A stretch of 61,094 nt of DNA from Nocardiopsis prasina DSM 43845 (GCF_000341265.1 NZ_ANAE01000087.1:53405-114498); one strand, 5' to 3'. Counted from the first letter of the stretch, positions 44,481 through 53,656 are shown. Notes: generated by a model from the letters alone, not told the origin. Made by a program: numbers and translations.

Positions 44481-45443
44481 TTAGGGCCAGCGCATGTCGG
44501 TGGCGGGGCCGAGGTGGGTGATGCGGGTGTTGGCGTGGGTGTCGAGGGCTTGTTTGAGTTGGGTCCAGGCCTGTTGGGGGGTGTTGTCGGTGTTGTTGCA
44601 GGTGCGCTGTTCGCAGGCGGTGTTCTGGGACATGGCGGCGGCGAAGCGGAGGGGGTCGCCGGTGTTGGTGTGGCCCCAGTTGCTGATGTTGGCCCACTGG
44701 CGGGCTTGGATGCCGTCGGTGCGGTAGATCTGGGGGATGGTGGCGACGGTGGGTTGGTTGCCGCCTGAGGCGAGGTGGACGTCCTTGAGGGTCCAGCCGT
44801 TGTTGCATGAGCCGTTGCCGGTGGAGGGGCAGCCGTCGGCTGAGTTGGCGGCGTAGAGGGGGGTTGTGGTGGCGTCGGTGTAGGCCTTGATCCAGTCGCG
44901 GGCCCAGGCGGGGGTGGACCAGGAGGGTTCGGCGTCGATGGCGGCGGTGAGGGTGACCTGGGGTGTGGTGGCTTTGCGGGCGTTGTCGACGAGGGTGGCC
45001 CACTGGCGTCCGGCGGTGGTGCCGTTGATGCCGCCGTCGTCCTTGTTGTTGATGCCCAGGGCGAGGTGGGTGGGGGTGTTGGTGGTGTCGCACTCGGCGT
45101 AGCCGCGGGCCCAGTGGTGGGCGTATTCGATGGCTTTGTCGGTGTGGGTGCGGGGTGTGGTGGTGCCTGCGCTGGTGCCGGGTTCGCGGAGTTGGTTGTT
45201 CTTCTCCTGGGTGCCGAAGAAGAGGACGCGGACGCCGGGGGTTTTGGTCTTGGCCTGGGTGCAGCCGGACTGGTGGGCGTGGTGGGTGGTGGCGTTGGTG
45301 AGGGGGACGTACTGGCTGGTGGTGTGGCCGGGGTAGGTGGTGGCCTGGCCTGGGTGTTCGGCCGCGTGTGCGGGGGTGGGCGCGTGGAGGGCGGCCGCGG
45401 TGAGGGCGAGGGCGGCGAGGAGCCGTGGTGTGGTGTGTTTCAT
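44481..45443 (-). CDS. Secreted protein of unknown function
   Basis: A 320-residue exported protein: basic start (MKHTTPR), hydrophobic core (LLAALALTAAAL), cleavage probably after ATPAHA-like residues around 27. The mature part has several Cys pairs and motifs such as HLALGINNKDDGG, IDAEPSWSTPAWARDWIKAYTDA and ISNWGHTNTGD. The alternation of strands and the IDAE element resembles a glycosidase-type barrel, but I cannot assign a family. It lies upstream of the two-component genes on the same strand, separated by a hairpin. Confidence 0.78.
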   Translation of the reverse strand: MKHTTPRLLAALALTAAALHAPTPAHAAEHPGQATTYPGHTTSQYVPLTNATTHHAHQSGCTQAKTKTPGVRVLFFGTQEKNNQLREPGTSAGTTTPRTHTDKAIEYAHHWARGYAECDTTNTPTHLALGINNKDDGGINGTTAGRQWATLVDNARKATTPQVTLTAAIDAEPSWSTPAWARDWIKAYTDATTTPLYAANSADGCPSTGNGSCNNGWTLKDVHLASGGNQPTVATIPQIYRTDGIQARQWANISNWGHTNTGDPLRFAAAMSQNTACEQRTCNNTDNTPQQAWTQLKQALDTHANTRITHLGPATDMRWP

Positions 45444-45691
45444 GCCTTGCATTATGTGCTAATGGTGATGGTGTGTGCACGCAGAGTGACATCCATGGCG
45501 TTTATGGGCATTAGGGACATAGGGCGTGTGCGTGGATCTTCGGTGTGATGGGTGCGAGGGCTGACCCGCTGGTCCATGGGTGGGCGGCTATGGGGCTTGG
45601 GTGGTGTTTTGTGGTGGATGTGGGTGGGGATTCGGTTGATTTTCGGCGCAACTCGCCGACCACGATTTCCCGTGTCTTGCCACGACCTGTG

Positions 45692-46135
45692 ATGATCGTG
45701 GGTGTGTGGCGTGAACTGATCCTGGAGATGTATCCCGAGGCCGATCTGAGCGATCCGGCCGACGAGGTGACCCTGGCCGAGGTCGAGAAGCACCTGATGC
45801 TGCCCCTGCCGTTCGAGTTGGCCTCCCTGCTGAGGGAGACCGACGGGGTGACCAACGAGTACGGGGACGCGGTGGTGTGGAGTGCCCGCCGACTGCTGGA
45901 GGACAACCTGGCCATGCGCCAGGAACCGGACTACCTGGAGCTGTACGCCCCCTTCGACGAGATGATCTTCTTCGGCGACTCCGACATGGGACCCCAGTTC
46001 GCCTACGTGCACACGGACTACGGTCCGGGCATCGTCGTGTGGGATCATGAGAGCGACCGCAGGCGGCTGGTGGTGGTGTCCTTGCGCGACTACCTGGCGC
46101 GGTGCTTCATTCAGGGCAACGCGTGGTTCCGTTAG
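45692..46135 (+). CDS. SMI1/KNR4-family protein
   Basis: A 147-residue soluble protein with the SMI1/KNR4 fold pattern: VEKHLMLPLPFELASLLRETDG near the N-terminus, MIFFGDSDMGPQFAYV in the middle, IVVWDHESDRRRLV and a final SLRDYLARCF. In bacteria such proteins are often immunity proteins to contact-dependent toxins, but many are solitary. No toxin gene is next to it. The start (ATG at 45692) lacks a clear ribosome site, so the true start may be a few codons later. Confidence 0.78.
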   Translation: MIVGVWRELILEMYPEADLSDPADEVTLAEVEKHLMLPLPFELASLLRETDGVTNEYGDAVVWSARRLLEDNLAMRQEPDYLELYAPFDEMIFFGDSDMGPQFAYVHTDYGPGIVVWDHESDRRRLVVVSLRDYLARCFIQGNAWFR

Positions 46136-46249
46136 GGGTCGGCGCCCAGGGGCATCGCGCACCGGCGTGACCTGTCGGTTCGTGCTATTTTTCGTGGTTG
46201 GCGGTGTTGTGGCCGCCCATCCCCTTGAGCCCGCCTTGAGAGAAGGACC

Positions 46250-46915
46250 ATGTCGGAGCAGTCCATGCCCGTGCCCGTAACCGTTGTCCAGGGCCGGGAG
46301 GTGTCGGACTATCCCGATCTGGCCCCCGAGGCCGCCCGGGGCCGTGTCCTGAGGATCACGGTCACCGGTGAGGAGGTCCTGCACCGGCCCAACGCCGACG
46401 TCCCCGCCTCCATGCTGGGCGGTGCCGAGCTGGCTCGGCTGATCGACGACATGTTCGTCACGATGTACGCCGCCGAGGGCGTGGGGTTGGCGGGGAACCA
46501 GGTGGGAGTGGACCTGCGCCTGTTCGTCTACGACTGCCACGACGACGACGGGGTGCGGCACGTGGGGCACGTGGTCAACCCGGTCCTGGACGAGCGCGAC
46601 CTCGACGACGCCGTGGTGGTGGAGAGCGAGGGGTGCCTGTCGGTGCCCGGGCCGCACGCGGACCTGGGGCGGGCCGAGCACGCCACGGTGCGCGGCCTGG
46701 ACAGGGACGGCGGTGAGGTGGTGCTCAGTGGCAGCGGCTACTTCGCGCGGTGCCTGCAGCACGAGACCGACCACACCTACGGCAAGCTCTACGTCGACCG
46801 GCTCTCCGCGCGTGAGCGCAAGCGGGTGCTGAAGAAGATGAACGAGATGGCCGACAACGTGTTCGCCCGCCGGGAGGAGCGCGCCCGGGAGCTGGAGAGC
46901 GAACTGGCGGAGTAG
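46250..46915 (+). CDS. def: Peptide deformylase
   Basis: Removes formyl groups from nascent N-terminal Met. A 221-residue enzyme with motif 1 GVGLAGNQVG (77-86), motif 2 EGCLSVP (127-133, metal Cys at 129) and motif 3 QHETDH (H171-H175). The N-terminal 30-residue and C-terminal helical extensions are longer than in E. coli Def. Ribosome site agaagga precedes the ATG. Confidence 0.95.
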   Translation: MSEQSMPVPVTVVQGREVSDYPDLAPEAARGRVLRITVTGEEVLHRPNADVPASMLGGAELARLIDDMFVTMYAAEGVGLAGNQVGVDLRLFVYDCHDDDGVRHVGHVVNPVLDERDLDDAVVVESEGCLSVPGPHADLGRAEHATVRGLDRDGGEVVLSGSGYFARCLQHETDHTYGKLYVDRLSARERKRVLKKMNEMADNVFARREERARELESELAE

Positions 46916-46935
46916 AGCCTTTCTGAGCCTCGTGT

Positions 46936-46968
46936 GGGGGCGTACCGGGTGTGTCCCGGTGCGCCCCC
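46936..46968 (+). terminator. Hairpin terminator after def
   Basis: ggggggcg-accggg/cccggt-cgccccc stem of 14 bp with one G-U pair, loop tgtgt; 21 bases after the stop. Confidence 0.72.
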
Positions 46969-47171
46969 ATCGGCGTGTTCGGGGGCGGGCGACCCGGGGA
47001 GGGGGTCTACGGGTGGCCGGTCCTGTGTGGGGTCGGGGGCGCCTTTGATCAGGGTGGTCGTCCGCAATGGTTGGTTTGTGGGCTCCATTGGTGCTGATTG
47101 GCCCTGTAAGTGGCTCTTGTCATGGGGGTTGTGGCCTTTTCGTGACCGGCGAGGGCGGTAGATTGCCCCGC

Positions 47172-47645
47172 ATGCACAACGGGGACGAGGTCGACCAGGA
47201 GTCGACGGAACGCGTGGTCATCTACACCGACGGGGCGTGCAGCGGCAACCCCGGCCCGGGGGGCTGGGGTGTGTGGCTGCGCTACGGAGCACACGAACGC
47301 GAGCTCTTCGGCAGCGAGGCGCAGACCACCAACAACCGCATGGAGCTCATGGCGGCGATCCAGGCACTGGAGAGCCTCAAACGCGACGTGCCGGTGCTGC
47401 TGCACACCGACTCCTCCTACGTCAGCAACGGCATCACCTCGTGGGTGCACGGGTGGAAGAAGCGCGGTTGGAAGACGGCCGACAAGAAGCCGGTGAAGAA
47501 CGTGGACCTGTGGCAGCGCCTGGACGAGGTGGCCTCGCGCTACGAGGTGGAGTGGAAGTGGGTGCGCGGGCACAGCGGCGACGAGGGAAACGAACGCGCC
47601 GACGAGCTGGCCCGGCGCGGGCGTGACGAGGCCGCTGGTCTGTAG
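47172..47645 (+). CDS. rnhA: Ribonuclease HI
   Basis: Degrades RNA of RNA-DNA hybrids. A 157-residue enzyme with active-site residues D20 ([19 protein letters not shown]), E58 ([10 protein letters not shown]), D80 (LLHTDSSYV) and a C-terminal Asp in [14 protein letters not shown]. The basic protrusion [15 protein letters not shown] is present. Single-gene unit ending in a hairpin. Confidence 0.95.
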   Translation: MHNGDEVDQESTERVVIYTDGACSGNPGPGGWGVWLRYGAHERELFGSEAQTTNNRMELMAAIQALESLKRDVPVLLHTDSSYVSNGITSWVHGWKKRGWKTADKKPVKNVDLWQRLDEVASRYEVEWKWVRGHSGDEGNERADELARRGRDEAAGL

Positions 47646-47657
47646 CGGGTGTGTGTG

Positions 47658-47684
47658 GCGGCGGTGCCCCTGGGGTGCCGCCGC
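47658..47684 (+). terminator. Hairpin terminator after rnhA
   Basis: gcggcggtgcccc/ggggtgccgccgc, about 11-12 effective pairs including wobble; 13 bases after the stop. Confidence 0.65.
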
Positions 47685-47798
47685 TTCGTCGTGTGTGGGG
47701 TGGGGCGCTGCTTGTGCGCCTGATCGGGGGGCGTTGGTCGGGCCCGTTGGTGGGTGTCGCGGAGTGCGACGCCGTGTCCCGGTCGGTGTTGGGGTGGT

Positions 47799-48263
47799 TT
47801 AGTCCTCGCCTTTGAAGGAGTCGACCATGAGGCGGCGGGGGCCGGGGCCGGTGGAGGCGAGTTCGTCGTCGGGGTTGGAGAGCACGCAGGTGTCCAGGGA
47901 CAGGCAGCCGCAGCCGATGCATCCGGTGAGGTCGTCGCGCAGGCGGATGAGCTGGGTGATGCGTGCGTCGAGTTCGTCGCGCCACTGTGCGGAGACCGCG
48001 GCCCAGTCGGAGCGGGTGGGGGTGCGGTTCTCGGGGAGTTGGTCCAGGGCGTCGCGGATGCGTGCCAGGGGGATGCCCACGCGTTGGGAGATGCGGATGA
48101 AGGAGACGCGGCGGAGGGTGTCGCGGCGGTAGCGGCGTTGGTTGCCGGTGGTGCGGCGGCTGTGGATGAGGCCCTGGCGTTCGTAGAAGTGCAGGGCGGA
48201 GACGGCGACTCCGGCGCGTTCGGCTACCTGGCCGACGGTGAGTTCCTTGGTGATGGGTGGCAC
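47799..48263 (-). CDS. soxR: Redox-sensitive MerR-family activator SoxR
   Basis: A 154-residue MerR-type regulator. The winged helix is at about 8-50 (LTVGQVAERAGVAVSALHFYERQGL). The [2Fe-2S] ligands are C115, C118, C120 and C126 (CIGCGCLSLDTC), the exact SoxR spacing. In actinomycetes SoxR responds to redox-active compounds rather than running a full superoxide regulon; target genes are not evident here. Confidence 0.94.
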   Translation of the reverse strand: MPPITKELTVGQVAERAGVAVSALHFYERQGLIHSRRTTGNQRRYRRDTLRRVSFIRISQRVGIPLARIRDALDQLPENRTPTRSDWAAVSAQWRDELDARITQLIRLRDDLTGCIGCGCLSLDTCVLSNPDDELASTGPGPRRLMVDSFKGED

Positions 48264-48272
48264 GGGGTCAGT

Positions 48273-48956
48273 TTAGGTGGGGGTGCTCTGGAGTGCGTAC
48301 AGGCGTGCGTAGGTGCTGCCGCGGAGGAGGAGTTGGTGGTGGGTGCCGGTTTCTGTGGTGTGTCCGTGGTGGAGGAGGTGGATGCGGTCGGCGGTGCGGG
48401 CGAGTGAGGGGTGGTTGGTGAGGGTGAGGTGGGCGGTGGTGGGTGTGGGGCGGGGTGTGGGGGTGGTGGGTTGGTTGATGAGGAGGAGGCGGGCGCCGGT
48501 GTGGTGGGCGTAGAGGGTGCGGGCGTGGTGGATGTGGGTGGTGAGGGTGGGGTCGAGGTCGGCGGTGGGGGTGTTGAGGTGGCGGGGGTCGAGGTGGGTG
48601 GTGGTGAGGGCGTGGGTGAGGTGGGGGTCGTGGGGGTTGGGGTGGGTGTGGCCGGTGATGGTTTGGGCGAGGGTGGCGTTGGGGTGGGTGGTGTGTAGGG
48701 GTGTGTGGGTGGTGATGTGTCCGGTGGTGGGGGTGGTGTGGTGGTGGAGGAGGTGGGTGAGGGCGCGGGTGGCGGTGGGGGTGAGGCCGATGAGGGCGAT
48801 GTGTTGGCCGGGGTTGATGGTGAGGTCGAGGTGGTGGAGGAGGGGGTGGGGTTCGGTGGGGTGGGTGAGGGACACGTCGTGGAGGGTGAGCAGGGGTGTT
48901 GCGGTGGGGGTGTGGTGGGTGGTGTGCCGTAGGTGGTGGCGGGTGGAGAGCCTCAC
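48273..48956 (-). CDS. Degenerate ABC-transporter ATPase domain
   Basis: A 227-residue protein with the layout of an exporter-type ABC nucleotide-binding domain: LLTLHDVSLTHPTEPHPLL, a position-matched but Lys-lacking Walker A (GLTPTATRAL), an unrecognisable signature loop (LTTHIHHARTLYAHH), Walker B-like RLLLINQPT without the catalytic Glu, an H-loop-like TNHPSL, and an exporter-type end TYARLYALQ. It has no membrane domain. It is probably inactive in ATP hydrolysis, and its sequence is extremely Thr/His-rich. The start was set at a GTG with aggaa upstream; a longer upstream start is possible. Confidence 0.68.
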   Translation of the reverse strand: MRLSTRHHLRHTTHHTPTATPLLTLHDVSLTHPTEPHPLLHHLDLTINPGQHIALIGLTPTATRALTHLLHHHTTPTTGHITTHTPLHTTHPNATLAQTITGHTHPNPHDPHLTHALTTTHLDPRHLNTPTADLDPTLTTHIHHARTLYAHHTGARLLLINQPTTPTPRPTPTTAHLTLTNHPSLARTADRIHLLHHGHTTETGTHHQLLLRGSTYARLYALQSTPT

Positions 48957-49263
48957 GGGTGTCCGTTCCTGTGGGTGGTTGTCTCCTGCCTGGGATCGTC
49001 CCGGGCGTGTGAGAGTTCTCGTTATGTGTTCGTGTCCTTGGTCTCGTTGTTCAGCGTAGGGGCGGGTGGGTGAGGGGGACATCAGCTTGGTGGGGTTTTT
49101 GTGGGACTTGGGGTGTCCTTCGGTTGGTGTGGTGGGGTGTGTGGTCGTGTGACGGTGTCTCCGGGAGTGTGGGGGACCGTGGGGAGGGGGCGGTCCGCGG
49201 GGGTCCGCACCGGAGGCGGTAGGTTGCCGCGCACCTGGTGTCTTCGTGGAGGAGGGTGCGACG
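48957..49263. other. Divergent intergenic region
   Basis: About 300 bases between the degenerate ABC gene (minus) and the DUF2332 gene (plus). No gene or strong dyad seen. G/T-rich on the + strand, including gtggggtttttgtggg at about 49090. It should contain both promoters. Confidence 0.35.
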
Positions 49264-50247
49264 GTGAGTGCTGACACGGCGGCCGAGCGCGAGCGCGCAC
49301 GGGTCGCCGACCGGTACCGGTGGTTGGCGACCAGCTACGCGCGTGGGGGTTCGCCCGACTACGAGCGCATCGCCCTGGGGGTGGCCGGGGACGCGCGGAC
49401 GCAGGACCTGGTGCTGACCCTGCCGGAGGGGAACAAACGCCAACCCAACCTGCTGCTGGGGGCGGTGCGCTACCTGGGTGGGCCGACCGGGACCTGGGAG
49501 GGGTTCCGGGACTGGGTGGCCGAACACTGGGACCGGGTGCGCGGTGTGGTGATGGCGCGCATGACCCAGACCAACGAGGTGCGCCGGTGCGCGACGCTGT
49601 TGCCGGTCCTGGCGCGGCTGGAGGGTCCGCTGGCACTGGTGGAGGTGGGGGCCTCGGCGGGGTTGTGTCTGTACCCGGACCGGTACCGGTACTCCTACGA
49701 CGGGGGCGTACCCCTGGGCCCGCGGGAGAGTCCGGTGCTGCTGGAGTGCCGCACCAGTGGTGGCGTGCCCCTGCCCGGGCGGGTGCCGGACGTGGTGTGG
49801 CGGGCGGGGCTGGACCTGAACCCGTTGGACGCCGGTGACGAGGGCGACGTGCGCTGGCTGGAGTCGCTGGTCTGGCCCGGGGAGCACCGGCGCGAGCGGG
49901 TGGAGCGGTTGCGTGCGGCGGCGTCGGTGGTGGCGGCCGATCCGCCGGTGATGGTGGCGGGGGACCTGGTGGAGGCCCTGCCGGAGCTGGCGGCGCGGGC
50001 GCCCGAGGGGGCGACGTTGGTGGTGTTGCACAGTGCGGTGGCGGCCTACCTGTCCGAGGGTGGGCGCGCGGATCTGGAGCGGCTGATGGGCGGGTTGCCG
50101 GGGCACTGGGTGTCCAACGAGGGGTGGCGGGTCTTCCCGGAGTGGGAGGGGGCTCGGCCGCCGGTGGGGAACGACTTCACGTTGGCGGTGGACGGTCGGG
50201 TGGTGGCCTACACGGGGGAGCACGGTCAGTCGTTGGCCTGGCGGTGA
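49264..50247 (+). CDS. DUF2332 protein (methyltransferase-like fold)
   Basis: A 327-residue actinobacterial protein. Family blocks are LPEGNKRQPNLLLGAVRYL, TQTNEVRRCATLLPVLARL, LALVEVGASAGLCLYPDRY (resembling a SAM-binding glycine motif), AGLDLNPLD and LVVLHSAVAAYLS. Role unknown. GTG start with ggaggaggg upstream. Confidence 0.87.
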   Translation: MSADTAAERERARVADRYRWLATSYARGGSPDYERIALGVAGDARTQDLVLTLPEGNKRQPNLLLGAVRYLGGPTGTWEGFRDWVAEHWDRVRGVVMARMTQTNEVRRCATLLPVLARLEGPLALVEVGASAGLCLYPDRYRYSYDGGVPLGPRESPVLLECRTSGGVPLPGRVPDVVWRAGLDLNPLDAGDEGDVRWLESLVWPGEHRRERVERLRAAASVVAADPPVMVAGDLVEALPELAARAPEGATLVVLHSAVAAYLSEGGRADLERLMGGLPGHWVSNEGWRVFPEWEGARPPVGNDFTLAVDGRVVAYTGEHGQSLAWR

Positions 50248-50268
50248 TCGGTCGAACGTCGAAGGGGC

Positions 50269-50304
50269 CTCGCGTGTGCGCGGGGCCCCTTCGAGGTTGT
50301 GTGG
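50269..50304. terminator. Bidirectional hairpin between DUF2332 and adenine deaminase genes
   Basis: tcgaaggggcc/ggccccttcga perfect 11-bp stem with an inner CGCG pairing; ends 2 bases from the convergent stop. Confidence 0.78.
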
Positions 50305-50305
50305 G

Positions 50306-51289
50306 TCAGAAGGTGTAGGCGTCGACTTCGGCGAGCAGGGCCTGGCGGCGTTCCTCGGGCAGGAAGGAGGCGGTGAAGGAGTTGCGGGCCAGGGTGCGCA
50401 GGTGGTCGTGGTCCAGGCCCAGATGTTCTTGGAGGCCGAGGTAGTTGTCGTGGACGTAGCCGCCGAAGTAGGAGGGGTCGTCGGAGTTGACGGTGACGAG
50501 CAGGCCGGCGTCCATGAGGGCGGGCAGGGGGTGGTCGGCGAGGGTGTCGACGGCGCGCAGGCGCACGTTGGAGAAGGGGCAGACGGTGAGGGGGGTCTGG
50601 GTGGTGGCCAGGTGGGTGACCAGGGCGGGGTCGTCCAGGCAGCGGATGCCGTGGTCGATGCGTTCGGCGCCCAGGAGGTTGAGGGCCTGCCAGATGTAGT
50701 CGGCGGGGCCTTCCTCTCCGGCGTGGGCGACGCGGCGCAGTCCGAGGTCGGCGGCGGCTTGGAAAACGTCGGTGAACTTCTCGGGTGGGTTGCCGATCTC
50801 GGCGGAGTCCAGGCCGACGGCGCTGATGTGGTGCAGGTGGGGGCGGGCGGCGTTGAGGGTGTCCATGGCTTCGCTGGCGGGGCGGTCGCGCAGGAAGCAC
50901 AGGATGAGGGTGGTGGAGATGTTGTGGCGTTCGAGGCTGGTGTCCAGGGCGGCGGCCAGGCCGTTGATGACGGTGTCCAGGGGGATGCCGCGGTTGGTGT
51001 GGGCCTGGGGGTCGAAGAAGATCTCGGCGTGGCGGACGCCCTGGGTGGCGGCGCGGGTGAGGTAGGCCTCGGCGAGGTCGCGGAAGTCGGCTTCGGTGCG
51101 CAGGACGTCCATGAGTGCGTAGTAGAGGTTCAGGAAGGACTGGAGGTCGGTGAAGGAGTAGGCGTCGCGCAGTGCCTGGATGTCGGTGTGGGGCAGGGTG
51201 ATGCCGTTGCGGTCGGCGAGGTGGAAGGCGAGTTCGGGCTCCAGGGTGCCTTCGATGTGGAGGTGGAGTTCGGCTTTGGGGATGGCCAT
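50306..51289 (-). CDS. Adenine deaminase (adenosine-deaminase-like, Aah1 type)
   Basis: A 327-residue zinc hydrolase. Metal and catalytic residues are in AELHLHIEGTLEPEL (residues about 6-20), VAHAGEEGP (about 191-199), ERIDHGIRCLDD and VTVNSDDPSYFGGY. HIEGTLEPEL and NSDDPxYFGGY are the variants seen in adenine deaminases rather than adenosine deaminases, so adenine to hypoxanthine is the preferred reaction. Adenosine deaminase activity is not excluded. Confidence 0.88.
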   Translation of the reverse strand: MAIPKAELHLHIEGTLEPELAFHLADRNGITLPHTDIQALRDAYSFTDLQSFLNLYYALMDVLRTEADFRDLAEAYLTRAATQGVRHAEIFFDPQAHTNRGIPLDTVINGLAAALDTSLERHNISTTLILCFLRDRPASEAMDTLNAARPHLHHISAVGLDSAEIGNPPEKFTDVFQAAADLGLRRVAHAGEEGPADYIWQALNLLGAERIDHGIRCLDDPALVTHLATTQTPLTVCPFSNVRLRAVDTLADHPLPALMDAGLLVTVNSDDPSYFGGYVHDNYLGLQEHLGLDHDHLRTLARNSFTASFLPEERRQALLAEVDAYTF

Positions 51290-51486
51290 GGCAGCCGGGG
51301 GCCCTTTCTTCGGGGTGGTGTGGGTTGTTGGCCATTGTGGCTGATGGCGGGGGGTGGGTTGGTCTGTGGTGGGTGGGCGGCGGGGGCGGTGTGGGCCACA
51401 TCTGGTCAGGTGCGGGGGTGGTGGGTGCGGTGCGGGTGGGGCAGGGTTCGGGGGTGGGTGTTGGCGGACGTGAGGAGTGGTGCTTG

Positions 51487-52650
51487 GTGGACGTCGCGGA
51501 GTTGCGGGCGCAGACGCCGGGGTGTGCGGGGTTGGTGTTCCTGGACAACGCGGGGTCGGCGTTGGTGCCGTCCCCGGTGCACGAGGCGGTGGTGGCTCAT
51601 CTGGAGTTGGAGGCTCGGGTGGGCGGGTACGAGGCGCGGGATGTGGCCGCTGAGTCGGTGGAGGGTTCCACGCGGGAGGTGGCGGCGTTGATCGGGGCGT
51701 CGCCGGAGGAGGTGGTGTTCTTCGAGGGGGCGTCGCAGGCGTGGTCGATGGCGGTGGGGGCGGTGGTGTTGGAGCCGGGGCAGCGGGTGCTGACTACGAC
51801 CAGTGAGTACTCCGGTAACGGGGTGGGGTTGTTGCGGTTGGCGGCGTTGCGTGGGGTGCGGGTGGAGGTGGTGCCCGATGACGCCGACGGGGTGGTGGAT
51901 GTGGCGGTGTTGGAGGAGGAGTTGGGGCGCGGGGATGTGGGGTTGGTGGCGATCAACCACATGCCCACGCACAGCGGGTTGGTGAATCCGGCTGAGGTGG
52001 TGGGGGCGTTGTGCGGGCGGTTCGGGGTGACCTATCTGTTGGACGCCTGCCAGTCGGTGGGGCAGTGGGAGGTGGACGTGGAGCGGATCGGGTGTGACCT
52101 GCTCTCGGGGACCGGCCGTAAGTTCCTGCGGGCGCCTCGGGGGACGGGGTTCTTGTACGTGCGTGCGGGGACGCGGCTGGGGGAGCCGTTGGCGGTGAAC
52201 CACGTCGGTGGGCGGTGGAGTGGTCCGGAGGAGTACCGGGTGTTGCCCGGCGCGGCGGGGTTCGAGGTGTTCGAACACGCGGTGGCGGCGCAGGTCGGGT
52301 TGGGGGTGGCCGCCTCCTACGCGCGGCGGGTGGGGATGGGGTGGGCGCGGGAGCGCATCGGTGGGTTGGCGGGGTGGTTGCGGTCGGCGTTGGTGGGGGT
52401 GCCGGGGGTGGTGGTGCATGACCGGGGGCGGGAGTTGTCGGGGATCGTGACGTTCTCGGTGGCCGGGCGTGAGGCCGAGTGGGTGGTGGGGGCGTTGCGG
52501 GAGCGGGGGGTGCGCGCGAATGTGGCGCGGCCCTTTGATCAGCGGTGGTCTCCGGGCCCGGGGCACGCGGTGGTGCGGGCGTCGGTGCACTACTACAACT
52601 CGGAGGAGGAGTTGGAGCGCACGGTGGGGTTGGTGCGGGAGTTGGCGTAG
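51487..52650 (+). CDS. Class V PLP aminotransferase (cysteine-desulfurase-like)
   Basis: A 387-residue fold type I PLP enzyme. VFLDNAGSALVPSPV opens the domain; HMPTHSG, LLDACQSVGQWEVDVERI and the PLP-lysine region LLSGTGRKFLRAPRGTGFLYV are present. It resembles the isopenicillin-N-epimerase/selenocysteine-lyase-like group; specific reaction unknown. A second, diverged class V enzyme lies nearby on the other strand (54261-55283). GTG start with gaggag upstream. Confidence 0.88.
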   Translation: MDVAELRAQTPGCAGLVFLDNAGSALVPSPVHEAVVAHLELEARVGGYEARDVAAESVEGSTREVAALIGASPEEVVFFEGASQAWSMAVGAVVLEPGQRVLTTTSEYSGNGVGLLRLAALRGVRVEVVPDDADGVVDVAVLEEELGRGDVGLVAINHMPTHSGLVNPAEVVGALCGRFGVTYLLDACQSVGQWEVDVERIGCDLLSGTGRKFLRAPRGTGFLYVRAGTRLGEPLAVNHVGGRWSGPEEYRVLPGAAGFEVFEHAVAAQVGLGVAASYARRVGMGWARERIGGLAGWLRSALVGVPGVVVHDRGRELSGIVTFSVAGREAEWVVGALRERGVRANVARPFDQRWSPGPGHAVVRASVHYYNSEEELERTVGLVRELA

Positions 52651-52658
52651 GGCCTGAG

Positions 52659-52690
52659 AGGGGGGACCGGTGGGGGCCGGTCCCCCCTTT
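52659..52690. terminator. Hairpin terminator with short T tail between converging genes
   Basis: aggggggaccgg/ccggtcccccct with loop tggggg, followed by ttt on the + strand; 8 bases after the aminotransferase stop and 13 from the converging stop. Confidence 0.78.
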
Positions 52691-52702
52691 GTTGCCTGTG
52701 GG

Positions 52703-53656
52703 TCAGTCCAGGTGGGCGTAGCGGTCGGTGGCGGCGACCACGGCCGCGCCGATGCCCAGGGTGCCCGAGGTGTGGGCGGCGTCGTCGACGATGACGAGTT
52801 CGGCGGCGGGCCAGCGTTGGGCGAGGTCGTGGGCGGTGTCGGCGGGGCCGCTGATGTCGAGGCGGCCGTTGATGAGGGTGGCGGGGATGTGGGTGACGCG
52901 GTCGAGGTCGTCCATGAGTTGGTTGGGGGCGAGGAAGCAGTCGTTGGCCCAGTAGTGGGTGACGGCGCGGGCGAAGGTGAGCCGGAAGGCGGGGTCGGCG
53001 TAGCGGGGGTTGGGGGTGAATCCGGGGACGGTGGCCACGTGGGTGTCCTCCCATGCGCACCAGGCCTGGGCGGCGTCGTGGCGGACCTGGGGGTCGGGGT
53101 CGGCGAGGAGGTGGGCGTAGGCGGCGGGCAGGGCGCGGGGGTCGGCGTCGGGTCCGGCGGCGGCGCGGAAGCGTTCCCATTGTTCGGGGAAGACGCGGCG
53201 CATGTCGTGGGTGATCCAGGTGATCTCTGCGCGGGTGCCGGTGGTGACGGCGAACAGGGTGAGGGAGATGACGTGGTCGGGGTGGGCTTGGGCGTAGGCC
53301 AGGCCGAGGCAGGATCCCCAGGAGGCGCCCAGGACGTGCCAGCGGGTGATGCCGAGGTGGGTGCGTAGGGCGTCGAAGTCGTCGATGAGGTGGGGGGTGG
53401 TGTTGGTGGTGAGGTCGGCGGTGGGGTGGGCGATGTCGGGGGTGCTGTGGCCGGTGCCGCGTTGGTCGAGCAGGATCATGCGGTAGTGGTCGGGGTTGGT
53501 GAGGGCGGACCAGTGGGGGTGGGAGCCGGAGCCGGGGCCGCCGTGGACGGCGAGGAGGGGTGTGCCGTGGGGGTTGCCGCATTCCTGCCAGAAGAGGCGG
53601 TGGCCGTCGGGTCGGGTGAGGTGGCCGCTGGTGTGGGGGGTGGTGGCGGTGTACAT
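52703..53656 (-). CDS. pip: Proline iminopeptidase (alpha/beta hydrolase)
   Basis: Releases N-terminal proline from peptides. A 317-residue enzyme with the oxyanion region LLAVHGGPGSGSHP, DQRGTGHSTP, nucleophile GASWGSCLGLAYAQ (Ser), and the acid and His in GRLDISGPADTAHDL and DDAAHTSG. The cap domain EWERFRAAAG matches the family. It is divergent from the PPOX gene. Confidence 0.92.
   Translation of the reverse strand: MYTATTPHTSGHLTRPDGHRLFWQECGNPHGTPLLAVHGGPGSGSHPHWSALTNPDHYRMILLDQRGTGHSTPDIAHPTADLTTNTTPHLIDDFDALRTHLGITRWHVLGASWGSCLGLAYAQAHPDHVISLTLFAVTTGTRAEITWITHDMRRVFPEQWERFRAAAGPDADPRALPAAYAHLLADPDPQVRHDAAQAWCAWEDTHVATVPGFTPNPRYADPAFRLTFARAVTHYWANDCFLAPNQLMDDLDRVTHIPATLINGRLDISGPADTAHDLAQRWPAAELVIVDDAAHTSGTLGIGAAVVAATDRYAHLD

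Noticed and set aside
48957..49082. Longer start for the degenerate ABC ATPase (about 42 extra codons)
   Set aside because: The added residues have no match to the ABC fold and the GTG at 48956 has a plausible ribosome site, though the longer form cannot be excluded.
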